A stretch of DNA of 14,065 bases, taken from the NCBI GenBank assembly GCA_900546395.1, contig URDD01000067.1:1-14065 (forward strand). Reading direction: 5' to 3'. The position numbers were made by a program, and so were the translations under genes. This DNA comes from an uncultured Bacteroidales bacterium. GTDB taxonomy: Bacteria; Bacteroidota; Bacteroidia; Bacteroidales; UBA932. The notes under the pieces are model-generated. The model searched no databases. It was given only the letters and a program-made list of their open reading frames with translations, and had not been told where the DNA came from. This document shows, piece after piece, positions 1-7,428 of the stretch (position 1 is the first letter of the stretch; every line of letters starts with the position of its first letter).

Positions 1-146
1 TTTACTTCATTAGGCTTACATTCTTCAAACTCATATAGCATTTTCCCAGCTCGAATAAGACGATAGCCCTTCTCCGACATTTTATTAAGCCAATTTGCCT
101 GTGCATCTAATAGACCACCAAAAAAATGATAACATTTTTTGCTCAT
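1..146 (-). CDS. DUF2812-like protein, N-terminal part (runs off the window edge)
   Basis: Reading the minus strand from the ATG at 146 gives 48 codons before the window ends: MSKKCYHFFGGLLDAQANWL, then a segment with KMSEKGYRLIRAGKM and YEFEECKPNEV. The aromatic start, the 'WLNKMSEKGYRL' block and the 'YEFEECKP' block resemble the start of DUF2812 proteins, a family I know mainly from Firmicutes, often beside PadR-type regulators. Its function is not known. A strong GGAGG ribosome-binding site sits six bases upstream (153-157), unlike the Bacteroidales genes in the rest of the window, which mostly lack one. The ATG overlaps the stop of the upstream reading frame (ATGA), a common operon arrangement. 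That upstream frame is joined to a Bacteroidales glyA, so the fragment is probably foreign to its neighbour. Family assignment is from pattern memory, not a search. Confidence 0.6.
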   Translation of the reverse strand, partial: MSKKCYHFFGGLLDAQANWLNKMSEKGYRLIRAGKMLYEFEECKPNEV

Positions 147-1234
147 ACTGTACCTCCAATAATTCCACTTGCAACCCCTACAAGTTCTTCAAGTCTTACA
201 AGTTCCTTTTCTGCAACTTTTCCTGTAAGGTCCGGGAATTTTGTTCTGAGATCAATCAAGAGAAGATGATTGTCAGTACCACCGGAAACCAATTTGTATC
301 CTCTCTCTGAGAAAGCTTCCGCCATTGCCGCTGCATTCGCTACTACCTGCTTCTGATATTCTTTGAATTCAGGCTGAAGCGCTTCATAGAATGAAACAGC
401 TTTTGCAGCAATGCAGTGCTCAAGAGGCCCTCCCTGAACTCCAGGGAAAACACTTGAATTGATAATCTGAGACATCTTCTTTACTACGCCCTTAGGGGTC
501 TTCAGTCCCCATGGATTATCAAAGTCCTTGCCGATAAGGATAACACCGCCGCGAGGACCGCGGAGAGTCTTATGGGTTGTAGAAGTAACGATATGGGCAT
601 ATTTTACAGGATTACTGAGAAGACCTGCAGCAATAAGTCCGGCAGTATGTGCCATATCTACCATTAAGATTGCACCTACCTTATCAGCAATTTCTCTCAT
701 TCTTGCCCAATTCCACTCTCTGGAAAAAGCAGACGCTCCTCCGATGATAAGCTTAGGCTTATGTTCAATAGCTGTCTTTTCCATCTGATCATAGTCAATA
801 AGGCCTGTCTTTTCATCAAGTCCGTATGCTACTGCATTGTAAAGGATTCCAGACATGTTTACCGGAGAACCATGTGTAAGATGCCCTCCATGAGCAAGAT
901 CCAATCCCATAAAAGTATCACCCGGCTTCAGGCATGCCATCATTACTGCCATATTGGCCTGGGCACCTGAATGCGGCTGTACATTTGCATATTCCGCTTC
1001 GAACAATTCGCATAGTCTTTCGATTGCAAGCTGTTCGATTTGATCTACAACTTCGCAACCTCCGTAATAGCGGGCACCAGGATAGCCTTCAGCATATTTG
1101 TTGGTGCAAATAGATCCTAGAGCAGCAAGCACCTGGTTGCTGACATAGTTTTCAGAGGCAATCAGTTCAATTCCTGTAGTCTGCCTTTCTTCTTCCTGTT
1201 TGATTAGATTGAAAATCCGAAGATCCTGTTTCAT
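143..1234 (-). pseudogene. glyA: Serine hydroxymethyltransferase, C-terminus replaced
   Basis: GlyA is the cytoplasmic PLP enzyme that interconverts serine and glycine and charges tetrahydrofolate with a one-carbon unit. Residues 1-343 match the family closely: IELIASEN (22-29), NKYAEGYPGARYYGG (45-59), the VDMAHTAGL block with the cofactor-contacting Asp and His (192-200), and the PLP lysine K222 in STTHKTLRGPRGG. The start chosen is the ATG at 1234 (MKQDLRIF), because family members begin there; an in-frame ATG at 1261 would add nine unrelated residues. After TGKVAEK (337-343) the usual 'ALV..DITVNKN' continuation and about 70-80 more residues, including the tetrahydrofolate-binding end, are absent. 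Instead 20 unrelated residues (ELVRLEELVG, then VASGIIGGTV) lead to a stop. As read, the protein of 363 residues would probably be inactive. More likely the true gene is intact in the organism and the contig end is chimeric. Confidence 0.88.
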
Positions 1235-1270
1235 ATGGTGTTTTTTAATTATAGCCTTCAAATATGCTGC

Positions 1271-1283
1271 GTCCTTTAAGGAC
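1271..1283. promoter_or_regulatory. 13-base inverted repeat upstream of glyA
   Basis: GTCCTT-T-AAGGAC is a perfect inverted repeat with a one-base centre, in the gap between glyA (minus strand) and the divergent methyltransferase gene. It lies 37 bases upstream of the glyA start. It could be an operator or part of the glyA leader, but nothing else in the sequence supports a specific role. Confidence 0.25.
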
Positions 1284-1318
1284 TACAAAGACAAAATTAG
1301 TCAATTTTTTATTTTTAC

Positions 1319-1326
1319 TACCTTTG
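1319..1326 (+). promoter_or_regulatory. Probable -7 promoter box for the SpoU methyltransferase gene
   Basis: TACCTTTG matches the Bacteroidota -7 consensus TAnnTTTG and lies 35 bases before the ATG at 1362. No clear TTTG -33 box stands at the expected 19-21 base spacing, so the assignment rests on the -7 box and its position alone. Confidence 0.4.
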
Positions 1327-1361
1327 TGTTGAAAACTTTTTCGACAAACTTGATTCAGTTT

Positions 1362-1889
1362 ATGGGAAACAGGAAACTTTTGAATATAGAACTGGGTAGA
1401 TTAACCCCCCAACAGTATAAGGAATTGCCGGATTCCGGCATTGTTCTGGTGCTTGACAATATAAGGAGCGCTCATAATATTGGCTCTGCATTCCGTTCTG
1501 CCGATTCTTTCGGTGTGAGCAAGATTTTTCTTTGCGGAATATGCGCTTGTCCCCCTTCTGCTGAAATCCACAAATCAGCTCTCGGCGCAGAATTCAGCGT
1601 TGAATGGGAATATTCAAAAGAAACAATGGAAGCCATAAGACGCCTGACATCACAAGGATATATAGTCGTGAGCGTTGAGCAAACAGTAGATTCTGTATCA
1701 CTGGAGGGATTCGTTCCGGAAAACGGGAAAAAATATGCTTTCGTATTCGGAAACGAGGTGGCAGGAGTGGATCAGGAAGTAGTGGATGCTTCTGATTTTT
1801 CACTTGAAATACCCCAATACGGAACCAAGCACTCTCTCAATGTGTCTGTATCAATAGGAATAGTGCTGTGGGCTGTCCACAGAAAGTAA
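1362..1889 (+). CDS. TrmH/SpoU-family RNA 2'-O-methyltransferase
   Basis: A 175-residue SPOUT-class methyltransferase that would transfer a methyl group from S-adenosylmethionine to a ribose 2'-OH in tRNA or rRNA. All three SpoU motifs are present: motif 1 NIRSAHNIGSAFRSAD (33-48) with the catalytic-type Asn and Arg, motif 2 FVFGNEVAGV (127-136), and motif 3 IPQYGTKHSLNVSVSIGIVL (150-169), which forms the knotted cofactor site. It lacks the N-terminal RNA-binding extension of RlmB, so it is the short TrmH-like form common in Bacteroidota. The start is set at 1362 (MGNRKLLNIELGRL). The frame is open further upstream to 1200, but that extension overlaps glyA, is not like the family, and precedes the TACCTTTG box. 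The exact nucleotide target cannot be told from sequence. The gene is divergent from glyA and converges on ssrA. Confidence 0.88.
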   Translation: MGNRKLLNIELGRLTPQQYKELPDSGIVLVLDNIRSAHNIGSAFRSADSFGVSKIFLCGICACPPSAEIHKSALGAEFSVEWEYSKETMEAIRRLTSQGYIVVSVEQTVDSVSLEGFVPENGKKYAFVFGNEVAGVDQEVVDASDFSLEIPQYGTKHSLNVSVSIGIVLWAVHRK

Positions 1890-1894
1890 ATCAG

Positions 1895-1944
1895 AAAGGG
1901 AGAATCACAAGTCCTACATATTCCGGACTCAGTACTCTCCCTTT
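1895..1944. terminator. Two-way hairpin terminator between the methyltransferase gene and ssrA
   Basis: AAAGGGAGA (1895-1903) pairs perfectly with TCTCCCTTT (1936-1944). A second stem, AGTCC (1910-1914) with GGACT (1925-1929), lies inside it. The structure begins six bases after the methyltransferase stop and 13 bases beyond the tmRNA 3' end on the other strand, so it can serve both converging transcripts. A-rich and T-rich flanks on the two sides fit a bidirectional terminator. Confidence 0.65.
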
Positions 1945-1957
1945 CCACCTTTTCTAG

Positions 1958-2355
1958 TGGAGCTGGGCGGACTCGAACCGCCGTCCAAACACCGCACCAG
2001 GCAGTTTTCTACACGCTTATCCTCTCTTTGATTGTCGGCAAAGGTCTGCCGGGAGGCAGGCCAACCTAAGCTTATCCTTTGAATCTTGGCAGAGTTTAAA
2101 GGAGTCCCTCTGTGCATCCGGTTTGGATGATACCTCGTATTCCAGACAGAACCGGCCTAAAGCCTGGAGAGATACTCGTCGTGACCGCAGCCTTGGCGGC
2201 CAACCGATTAAGGTAAACTACTTGGTAGATTACGCAGCGAGTGCATAATTGTTGTTGCCAACTAATGGTTTGGAAGCTGAGATTAACGGGCAAACCTCCG
2301 ACGCCCGACGTGCTTACTGTCCAATGTCAGATGCTGTCAAAACCAAAACAGCCCC
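1958..2355 (-). ncRNA. ssrA: Transfer-messenger RNA (tmRNA)
   Basis: tmRNA rescues stalled ribosomes: it enters as an alanyl-tRNA mimic, then supplies a short reading frame that tags the nascent peptide for proteolysis. The 5' end, GGGGCTGTTTTGGTTTTGAC, has the conserved tmRNA opening. GGGGCTG pairs with CAGCTCC at the 3' end (one G-U pair) to form the acceptor stem. The T arm GGCGG-TTCGAGT-CCGCC is intact. The frame at complement(2230-2259) reads GGC AAC AAC AAT TAT GCA CTC GCT GCG TAA, giving the tag GNNNYALAA after the 'TAGTT' that precedes the resume codon. The length of about 398 nt is normal for a one-piece tmRNA. After the discriminator A the DNA reads CTA, so the CCA tail is not encoded and must be added later. 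Short open frames within this span are not genes. Confidence 0.95.
2230..2259 (-). other. tmRNA tag-peptide reading frame (GNNNYALAA)
   Basis: Nine codons plus TAA inside ssrA encode GNNNYALAA. The YALAA end is the conserved protease-recognition tail of Bacteroidales tags. From memory, related genera have GENNYALAA or GETNYALAA, so here the second residue is Asn instead of Glu. The reading frame was set by the resume codon following TAGTT and by the fit to the tag pattern. Confidence 0.85.
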
Positions 2356-2415
2356 ATAAGCATTGTATTATATTATACGCCAGTTTACAGGAATTGTTTC
2401 ATAAAAACTGAGAAT

Positions 2416-2436
2416 CTGTTTAAAATTTTTTAACAG
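2416..2436. repeat. 21-base imperfect palindrome resembling the end of the repeat family at 12143 and 13994
   Basis: CTGTTTAAAATTTTTTAACAG is nearly its own reverse complement and shares the CTGTTTAAA core with the repeat arms at 12148 and 13999. It lies upstream of ssrA on the minus strand and upstream of the tRNA-Val promoter on the plus strand. It may be a reduced copy of that repeat or simply an AT-rich palindrome of the divergent promoter region. Confidence 0.3.
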
Positions 2437-2475
2437 CATCTAATAACCCCGAACCTGTAATAAAGATTTACAGAA

Positions 2476-2488
2476 GTCATGTTATGAC
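2476..2488. promoter_or_regulatory. 13-base inverted repeat upstream of the tRNA-Val promoter
   Basis: GTCAT-GTT-ATGAC is a perfect inverted repeat with a three-base centre, 27 bases upstream of the -33 box of tRNA-Val. It could be a regulator site in the gap shared by ssrA and the tRNA gene. No direct evidence connects it to a known protein. Confidence 0.2.
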
Positions 2489-2515
2489 AATAATACAAAC
2501 AAATTTCAAAAAAAA

Positions 2516-2546
2516 TTTGCACAGTTGAAAATTTGTTGTACCTTTG
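2516..2546 (+). promoter_or_regulatory. Canonical Bacteroidota promoter of tRNA-Val
   Basis: TTTG (2516-2519) and TACCTTTG (2539-2546) are separated by 19 bases, an exact match to the Bacteroidota vegetative promoter (TTTG at -33, TAnnTTTG at -7). The -7 box ends 37 bases before the tRNA, leaving a short leader. This is the clearest promoter in the window and supports the phylum assignment. Confidence 0.85.
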
Positions 2547-2583
2547 CAATCCCAATCGAAAGAAAGGGTACAAGTTCTTACTC

Positions 2584-2661
2584 GGGAGCATAGCTCAGTT
2601 GGTTTAGAGCATCTGCCTTACAAGCAGAGGGTCGGGGGTTCGACTCCCTCTGCTCCCACCA
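2584..2661 (+). tRNA. tRNA-Val (anticodon UAC)
   Basis: The cloverleaf is complete: acceptor GGGAGCA with TGCTCCC, D arm GCTC...GAGC, anticodon stem TCTGC/GCAGA around the loop CTTACAA (anticodon TAC), a five-base variable loop, and T arm GGGGG-TTCGACT-CCCTC (one G-T pair). The discriminator A at 2658 is followed by an encoded CCA (2659-2661), unlike the nearby tmRNA. It reads GUA codons and, by wobble, other valine codons. It is a single-gene unit with its own promoter and terminator. Confidence 0.97.
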
Positions 2662-2698
2662 AAAGCGATTCAGTTTCTACTGGATCGCTTTTTCTTTT
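2661..2698 (+). terminator. Intrinsic terminator of tRNA-Val
   Basis: AAAAGCGAT-T-CAGT (2661-2674) pairs with ACTG-G-ATCGCTTTT (2679-2692) around a TTCT loop. The stem is 14 pairs with one wobble and is followed by a T-rich run. It starts at the last base of the tRNA CCA end, so it limits the transcript closely. Confidence 0.85.
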
Positions 2699-3092
2699 AT
2701 AATGTCACCCTGGCTCCAAAACAGAGCAGACCGAAAGGGTACCCGTTTTACAGAAAGAAGCGACCGCAGAGGCAGGAAAACGGAACAGCTCGTCGCAATC
2801 TGTAATCATCCGCTTTTTCTATGACACAAAATACAATTCGGTACGGGAAAGGGGTCTCTGCGGTACCAATCGGCATTCAAAGACCATTCGGTACGGAAAA
2901 GCCACCTCTGCGGTACGGAATGCTTTAAGTGACTTCGATATCACTCCGTGATAACAATTTCGTCCGGGAAAACCACCATTTTTCCAGACAATCGGAGGCA
3001 TCCAGAATCAGGACAAGAAAATCAATATTTTTCAAAAAAAACATGTAAGACCTCCTATTATTTGCGTTTAATAAATATACACTTGATGAACT
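2699..3092. other. Non-coding stretch upstream of the FecR gene
   Basis: About 390 bases hold no gene I can support. Contents are a GGGTACCC palindrome (2737-2744), a CCGCAGAGG stretch near 2765 that is the inverse of the CCTCTGCGG at 2905, the 50-base tandem repeat at 2836-2935, a looser third match near 2958-2980, and an AT-rich leader just before the FecR start. TATTATTTG (3056-3064) is one base too long for a perfect -7 box. A 60-codon minus-strand frame crosses the region but does not look real: the 50-base repeat period is not a multiple of three, so the two copies are read in different frames. No ECF sigma gene is present here, which is notable because FecR genes in this phylum usually follow one. 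Confidence 0.6.
2836..2935. repeat. Two tandem 50-base units with paired CGGTAC hexamers
   Basis: The units start at 2836 and 2886. The first 31 bases of each match with five differences: both have ATTCGGTACGG, then CTCTGCGGTAC exactly 20 bases after the start. CGGTAC therefore occurs at 2839, 2861, 2889 and 2911, spaced 22, 28 and 22. The last ~19 bases of the units diverge. It may be a regulatory array for the downstream locus, or a remnant of a dispersed non-coding repeat. Confidence 0.6.
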
Positions 3093-4061
3093 ATGAAAAA
3101 AATTGACAGCGGAATCATATATAAAGCACTAAGAGGCCGGGCTACTGAAGAAGAGGAAGCTCTTGTCTCCAAGTGGTATGACGAAAACCCCGAAGAATGT
3201 GGCAGAATAGTAAAAGATGTCCACTCTCTGATTGATTTGGCTGAACTGTCTGACATAAAAACTACAAATAATACTACAGACATCCGTCAGCATAAGAAGA
3301 CAACTTTAAAAAGGATTATTTCTGCTACTGCTAAAATTGCAGCGGCTATTGCTCTGATAGCTGCAGTATCATATACAACATACAGGGTGACAGAAAACAC
3401 ATACTCAAACCAAATGATGACAATGTCTGTTCCAAAAGGAGATAAGATGACCCTCATACTCCCGGACAGCACATCAGTAATCCTCAACTCCGGAGCAGAA
3501 ATAAAATATCCTGTAGTATTCAAGAGAAATATGAGGTCAGTTTCCCTGTCAGGAGAAGCGATGTTCAAAGTACGGCATGACGACAAGTGTCCTTTCGTAG
3601 TAAACACTTTTGCCTCCAGAATAAAAGTCCTCGGAACAGAATTCAATATTCTCTCAGATGAAAAAAACGGAATATCTGAAACTGTACTTCTGAAAGGAAG
3701 CGTCCTTGTCCAAAACCTGATAGATCCGACGCAGCCTGACATACTGATGAAACCGGACGACAAAATCGCACTGCAAAACGGGCGCTTTTCACTGGGTAAA
3801 ATTGAAAATCAGGATGCACTCTGCTGGATTGACGGACTTATCTATATAGGTAACCTTCCATTCGACAGACTTATGGAAAAATTTGAAAATGCTTTTGACG
3901 TAAAAATAAGACTGGAATGCAAGACTATGCCTGATATCAGTACAGTCAGCGGAAAGATAAGGACTAGCGACGGAATATATAATGCGCTGAGAATACTGCA
4001 GCATGCGGCCGATTTCAAGTTCAGAAAAGGAGCTGAATCAGACGAGATTATAATATATTAG
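3093..4061 (+). CDS. FecR-family anti-sigma factor
   Basis: A 322-residue inner-membrane regulator. In this family the cytoplasmic N-terminus holds an ECF sigma factor, and the periplasmic part receives a signal from the STN domain of a TonB-dependent transporter. Seen here: a cytoplasmic N-terminal region (1-72), one hydrophobic segment (about 75-95), a FecR domain (about 112-206) with VPKGDKMTLILPDSTSVILN, SGEAMFKV and VLGTEFNI, and a C-terminal DUF4974-type domain (about 250-322) with LPFDRLMEKFENAFDV and VSGKIRTSDG. Length is normal. The start at 3093 gives the usual charged beginning. It is first in the five-gene locus and 58 bases ahead of SusC. Usually its sigma gene lies directly upstream; here none does, and the only candidate is the gene at 12389. 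The promoter is unclear. Confidence 0.9.
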   Translation: MKKIDSGIIYKALRGRATEEEEALVSKWYDENPEECGRIVKDVHSLIDLAELSDIKTTNNTTDIRQHKKTTLKRIISATAKIAAAIALIAAVSYTTYRVTENTYSNQMMTMSVPKGDKMTLILPDSTSVILNSGAEIKYPVVFKRNMRSVSLSGEAMFKVRHDDKCPFVVNTFASRIKVLGTEFNILSDEKNGISETVLLKGSVLVQNLIDPTQPDILMKPDDKIALQNGRFSLGKIENQDALCWIDGLIYIGNLPFDRLMEKFENAFDVKIRLECKTMPDISTVSGKIRTSDGIYNALRILQHAADFKFRKGAESDEIIIY

Positions 4062-4119
4062 AAAGAAGGCCGGAAAATACATACGACAATAATACTACTT
4101 TAATAATAACCAGTACAAT

Positions 4120-7100
4120 ATGTTTAAGAAATCAATCGGCAGACTCCTGGCCGCAGCCGGGCTTCTGCTGGTCCTGTCAGGAAGCATCCTGTATGCCCAG
4201 CCGGACAAGACCACTATCACATTGGACATTGAAGATGTCCCAGTAGGACAGGTAATGAAGGAGATTGAATCGCAATCCCGATACCTGTTTATCAACAAAG
4301 GTATAGATACCGGATTCCCGGTAACTGTAAAAGTTAAGGAAAAGCCTGTTTCAGCAGCTCTTGAACAGATGTTCGCAGGGACACGTATAGGCTATAGTTT
4401 TGACGGAACATATATTATAGTATCCGAAAAAGCTGCAGACACTCCCCTTACCGTAACCGGAGTTATAAAGGACCAGTCCGGACAGCCTGTACCAGGAGCT
4501 GCCATAATGGTTCTCGGCACATCCACGGGAGAAGTTTCTGACCTTGACGGAAAATACTCTATCACCATCAAGGAACCGTCTTCAGACACCGTTCTGGAAA
4601 TCACACTGCTTGGATATGACACTGAAAGAGTCATGCTCAACGGGCGCAGCAAAATAGATGTTACATTGCGCGAATCCAACACACTGCTGGATGGTGTAGT
4701 AGTTACAGCTCTCGGTATAAAACGTGAAGAAAAAGCATTGAGCTACAACGTACAGGAGGTTTCAAGCGACATAGTGAATGCTGTCAAGGATGCAAACTTC
4801 GTAAACGCTCTTTCCGGAAAAGTAGCCGGTCTTCAGATCAACCAGAGCGCATCAGGTGCCGGAGGATCTACAAGGGTGATAATGCGAGGTGTGAAGTCCA
4901 TCAGCGGAAACAACAATGCCCTTTATGTAGTAGATGGTATCCCTATGCCATCCTTGCGTTCTTCCCAAACAGAAGGAATTACAGAAAACCCTGACGGAGG
5001 AGACTTCGAAGGCATTTCAAACCTCAACCCTGAGGATTTCGAAAGCATGACAGTCCTTACCGGTGCTACCGCAGCAGCGCTTTACGGCTCACAGGGTGCC
5101 AACGGTGTCATCCTCATAACTACAAAGAAAGGAAAGAACGAAAAACTGAATGTCAATTTCTCAAACAATACGACATTCTCGTCTCCATTCGTCACTCCAA
5201 GATTCCAGAATATCTACGGCACAGAAGCTACGGCTCCGTCAATGAGCTGGGGAAGCAAACTTGACACACCTTCAGATTATAATCCTCTGGACTTCTTTCA
5301 GACAGGATTCAACACGACTAACGCCCTTTCAGTTTCAACAGGAACAGAGAGAAGCCAGACATATGTATCAGCCGCTGCTACAAATGCAAGGGGAATCATT
5401 CCGAACAATGTCTATAACCGCTACAACTTCTCAATGAGAAATACCACAGAGCTGGTGAAGGACAAACTTACACTCGATGTAAGTGCAAGCTACATGAGGC
5501 AGTACAAGCGCAACCCTACTATCCAGGGCCAGTTCCACAACCCGCTTATCGCCACTTATCTTTTCCCTCGCGGTGAAGATATCAGAAAATATCAGATATA
5601 TGAAAGATATGATCCCGCAGCACAATACAACAAGCAATTCTGGGATCTTACATTCATGGATGGTGTGGAAAACCCTTACTGGGAAGTAAACCGCGAACTT
5701 TTTGAAAATACTGCGCACCGATACACACTGAACGGTACTCTGAGGTGGGAAATCACTGACTGGATGAGTGTTACCGGAAGGGCAAGACTTGACAACATGT
5801 CAATGAATTATACAAGGAAAATCTACGCCTCTTCAAACACTCTTTTTGCATCAGAATACGGTAACTATCTGGACAACACCGTGAACCACAACAACTTCTA
5901 CGGCGATGTCCTGCTCACTATTGACAAGAAGTTCTTCAATGACGATTTCTCGCTTCTTTTCAACCTCGGTGCAAGTATCATCGATGACAAGAACAAGGGA
6001 ACCGGTTTCGAAGGAAACCTTGCCAATATCGTCAACAAGTTCTCTGTCAATAACATTGACATGAGACATGCTGAGACAAGGCCTTATACAGACCGTTACC
6101 ATGACCAGACCCAGGCCCTTTATGCAACACTGCAGCTTGGTTATAAAGGAATGCTTTATCTCGATGTGACAGCCAGAAACGAGTGGGCCTCTCAGCTTGC
6201 ATTCACTCCGAAGAACAGTCTTTTCTACCCTTCAGTCGGACTTTCCGCAGTAATTTCATCTATGGCAGACCTTTCCGGTGCAGGCATTTCTTTCTTCAAG
6301 ATACGCGGTTCGTACGCAGAGGTAGGTAATGCACCTAAGCGCTTTATCACAGGTGTGAATACGACTATCAACACCGGAGGAATCATTTCTTCAGACACTT
6401 ATGCACCTGCAACAAACCTTACTCCTGAAAGGACAAAGTCATTTGAGGCCGGTCTTAACCTGAAATTCCTTGAAGATATGGTCTGGCTGGATGCCACATA
6501 TTACAATACAAATACTTACAACCAGCTGTTTGAATATACCGCGGCGCCGAGTACAGGTTACAAGCGCGCATTCATCAATGCAGGAAAGGTAAACAACTGG
6601 GGTATCGAGGCGTCACTGGGATTCAAGAACACCTGGAAAGACTTCTTCTGGTCAACTTCCTTCACTTTCTCAATGAACAGGAATGAAATCAAGGAACTCG
6701 TTCCGGAAGGCGCAAGAGACGTATCAGGCAATCTTGTTACAGTCGATGAAGTCAATATGGACTACGGCGGATACAGGATGAAGGTAAAGAAAGGAGGCTC
6801 TATCGGAGACTTCTACGTAAACGGTCTCAAGACAGACGATTATGGCCGCATATATGTCGATCCTAACTCAAATACTGTAACAACAGACCCTAATACTTGG
6901 ATTTACGGAGGTAACACCGAAGCAAAGGCCAGAATAGGCTGGAACAACCAGTTCTCATGGAAAGGAATCTCATTGGGAATATTGTTCGATGCACGTATAG
7001 GAGGGCACGGAGCATCTGCCACCCAGGCACTTCTGGACAGATGGGGTGCATCTGAAGCATCTGCAGAGGCCAGAGATGCCGGCGGAGTATGGATTTCAGA

Positions 7101-7419
7101 AGACCAGTTCCTTCCGGATGTAAAGACATTCTACTCAAACAGCGGAAACGGTATGTCAATGCTGTCACATTATATCTACAGCATGACCAATGTACGTCTC
7201 AGAGAGTTGAGTCTTGGATATGACCTTCCTCGTTCCTGGTTCAAGGACAAAGTAGGCATAACAGTTTCATTCGTAGGAAGAAACCTTTGGATGATATATT
7301 GCAAGGCTCCGTTTGACCCGGAACTCACAGCTTCAACAGGAACATATTATCAGGGTCTTGACTATTTCATGCAGCCGAGCACAAGAAATCTCGGATTCAG
7401 TGTAAGACTCCAATTCTAA
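4120..7419 (+). CDS. SusC/RagA-family TonB-dependent outer-membrane transporter with STN domain
   Basis: A 1099-residue outer-membrane barrel that imports oligosaccharides using TonB energy. In order: signal peptide (1-26, ending LYA), STN domain (about 32-102), carboxypeptidase-regulatory-like beta domain (about 111-185, with GVIKDQSGQPVPGAA and DLDGKYSI), a TonB-box-like DGVVVTALG (191-199), the plug (about 205-335, with VIMRGVKS and NNALYVVDGIP, then YGSQGANGVILITTKKG), and the barrel to a final aromatic residue (SVRLQF). The STN domain marks it as the signalling subtype, which contacts a FecR protein and so drives an ECF sigma factor, in agreement with the gene just upstream. SusD follows after nine bases. 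The reading frame is unbroken. The substrate cannot be read from SusC itself; the neighbouring GH18 suggests GlcNAc-containing glycan. Confidence 0.95.
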   Translation: MFKKSIGRLLAAAGLLLVLSGSILYAQPDKTTITLDIEDVPVGQVMKEIESQSRYLFINKGIDTGFPVTVKVKEKPVSAALEQMFAGTRIGYSFDGTYIIVSEKAADTPLTVTGVIKDQSGQPVPGAAIMVLGTSTGEVSDLDGKYSITIKEPSSDTVLEITLLGYDTERVMLNGRSKIDVTLRESNTLLDGVVVTALGIKREEKALSYNVQEVSSDIVNAVKDANFVNALSGKVAGLQINQSASGAGGSTRVIMRGVKSISGNNNALYVVDGIPMPSLRSSQTEGITENPDGGDFEGISNLNPEDFESMTVLTGATAAALYGSQGANGVILITTKKGKNEKLNVNFSNNTTFSSPFVTPRFQNIYGTEATAPSMSWGSKLDTPSDYNPLDFFQTGFNTTNALSVSTGTERSQTYVSAAATNARGIIPNNVYNRYNFSMRNTTELVKDKLTLDVSASYMRQYKRNPTIQGQFHNPLIATYLFPRGEDIRKYQIYERYDPAAQYNKQFWDLTFMDGVENPYWEVNRELFENTAHRYTLNGTLRWEITDWMSVTGRARLDNMSMNYTRKIYASSNTLFASEYGNYLDNTVNHNNFYGDVLLTIDKKFFNDDFSLLFNLGASIIDDKNKGTGFEGNLANIVNKFSVNNIDMRHAETRPYTDRYHDQTQALYATLQLGYKGMLYLDVTARNEWASQLAFTPKNSLFYPSVGLSAVISSMADLSGAGISFFKIRGSYAEVGNAPKRFITGVNTTINTGGIISSDTYAPATNLTPERTKSFEAGLNLKFLEDMVWLDATYYNTNTYNQLFEYTAAPSTGYKRAFINAGKVNNWGIEASLGFKNTWKDFFWSTSFTFSMNRNEIKELVPEGARDVSGNLVTVDEVNMDYGGYRMKVKKGGSIGDFYVNGLKTDDYGRIYVDPNSNTVTTDPNTWIYGGNTEAKARIGWNNQFSWKGISLGILFDARIGGHGASATQALLDRWGASEASAEARDAGGVWISEDQFLPDVKTFYSNSGNGMSMLSHYIYSMTNVRLRELSLGYDLPRSWFKDKVGITVSFVGRNLWMIYCKAPFDPELTASTGTYYQGLDYFMQPSTRNLGFSVRLQF

Positions 7420-7428
7420 AAAGGAAAA

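Noticed and set aside
1200..1361. 54-residue N-terminal extension of the SpoU methyltransferase
   Set aside because: It overlaps glyA on the other strand, lies largely upstream of the -7 box at 1319, and is unlike the family, which starts near MGNRKLLNIE.
1929..2293. Two minus-strand reading frames of 62 and 65 codons
   Set aside because: Both lie mostly or wholly within ssrA, whose RNA structure explains the sequence.
1958..2661. Integration site at the tmRNA or tRNA 3' end
   Set aside because: No integrase and no duplicated 3' end of ssrA or tRNA-Val is found in the window.
2836..2935. Possible CRISPR array
   Set aside because: There are only two units, with imperfect repeats and no regular spacers, and no cas gene is present.
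2819..3001. 60-codon minus-strand reading frame upstream of FecR
   Set aside because: It spans a 50-base tandem repeat; since 50 is not a multiple of three the copies are read in different frames, and no domain or signal is recognisable.
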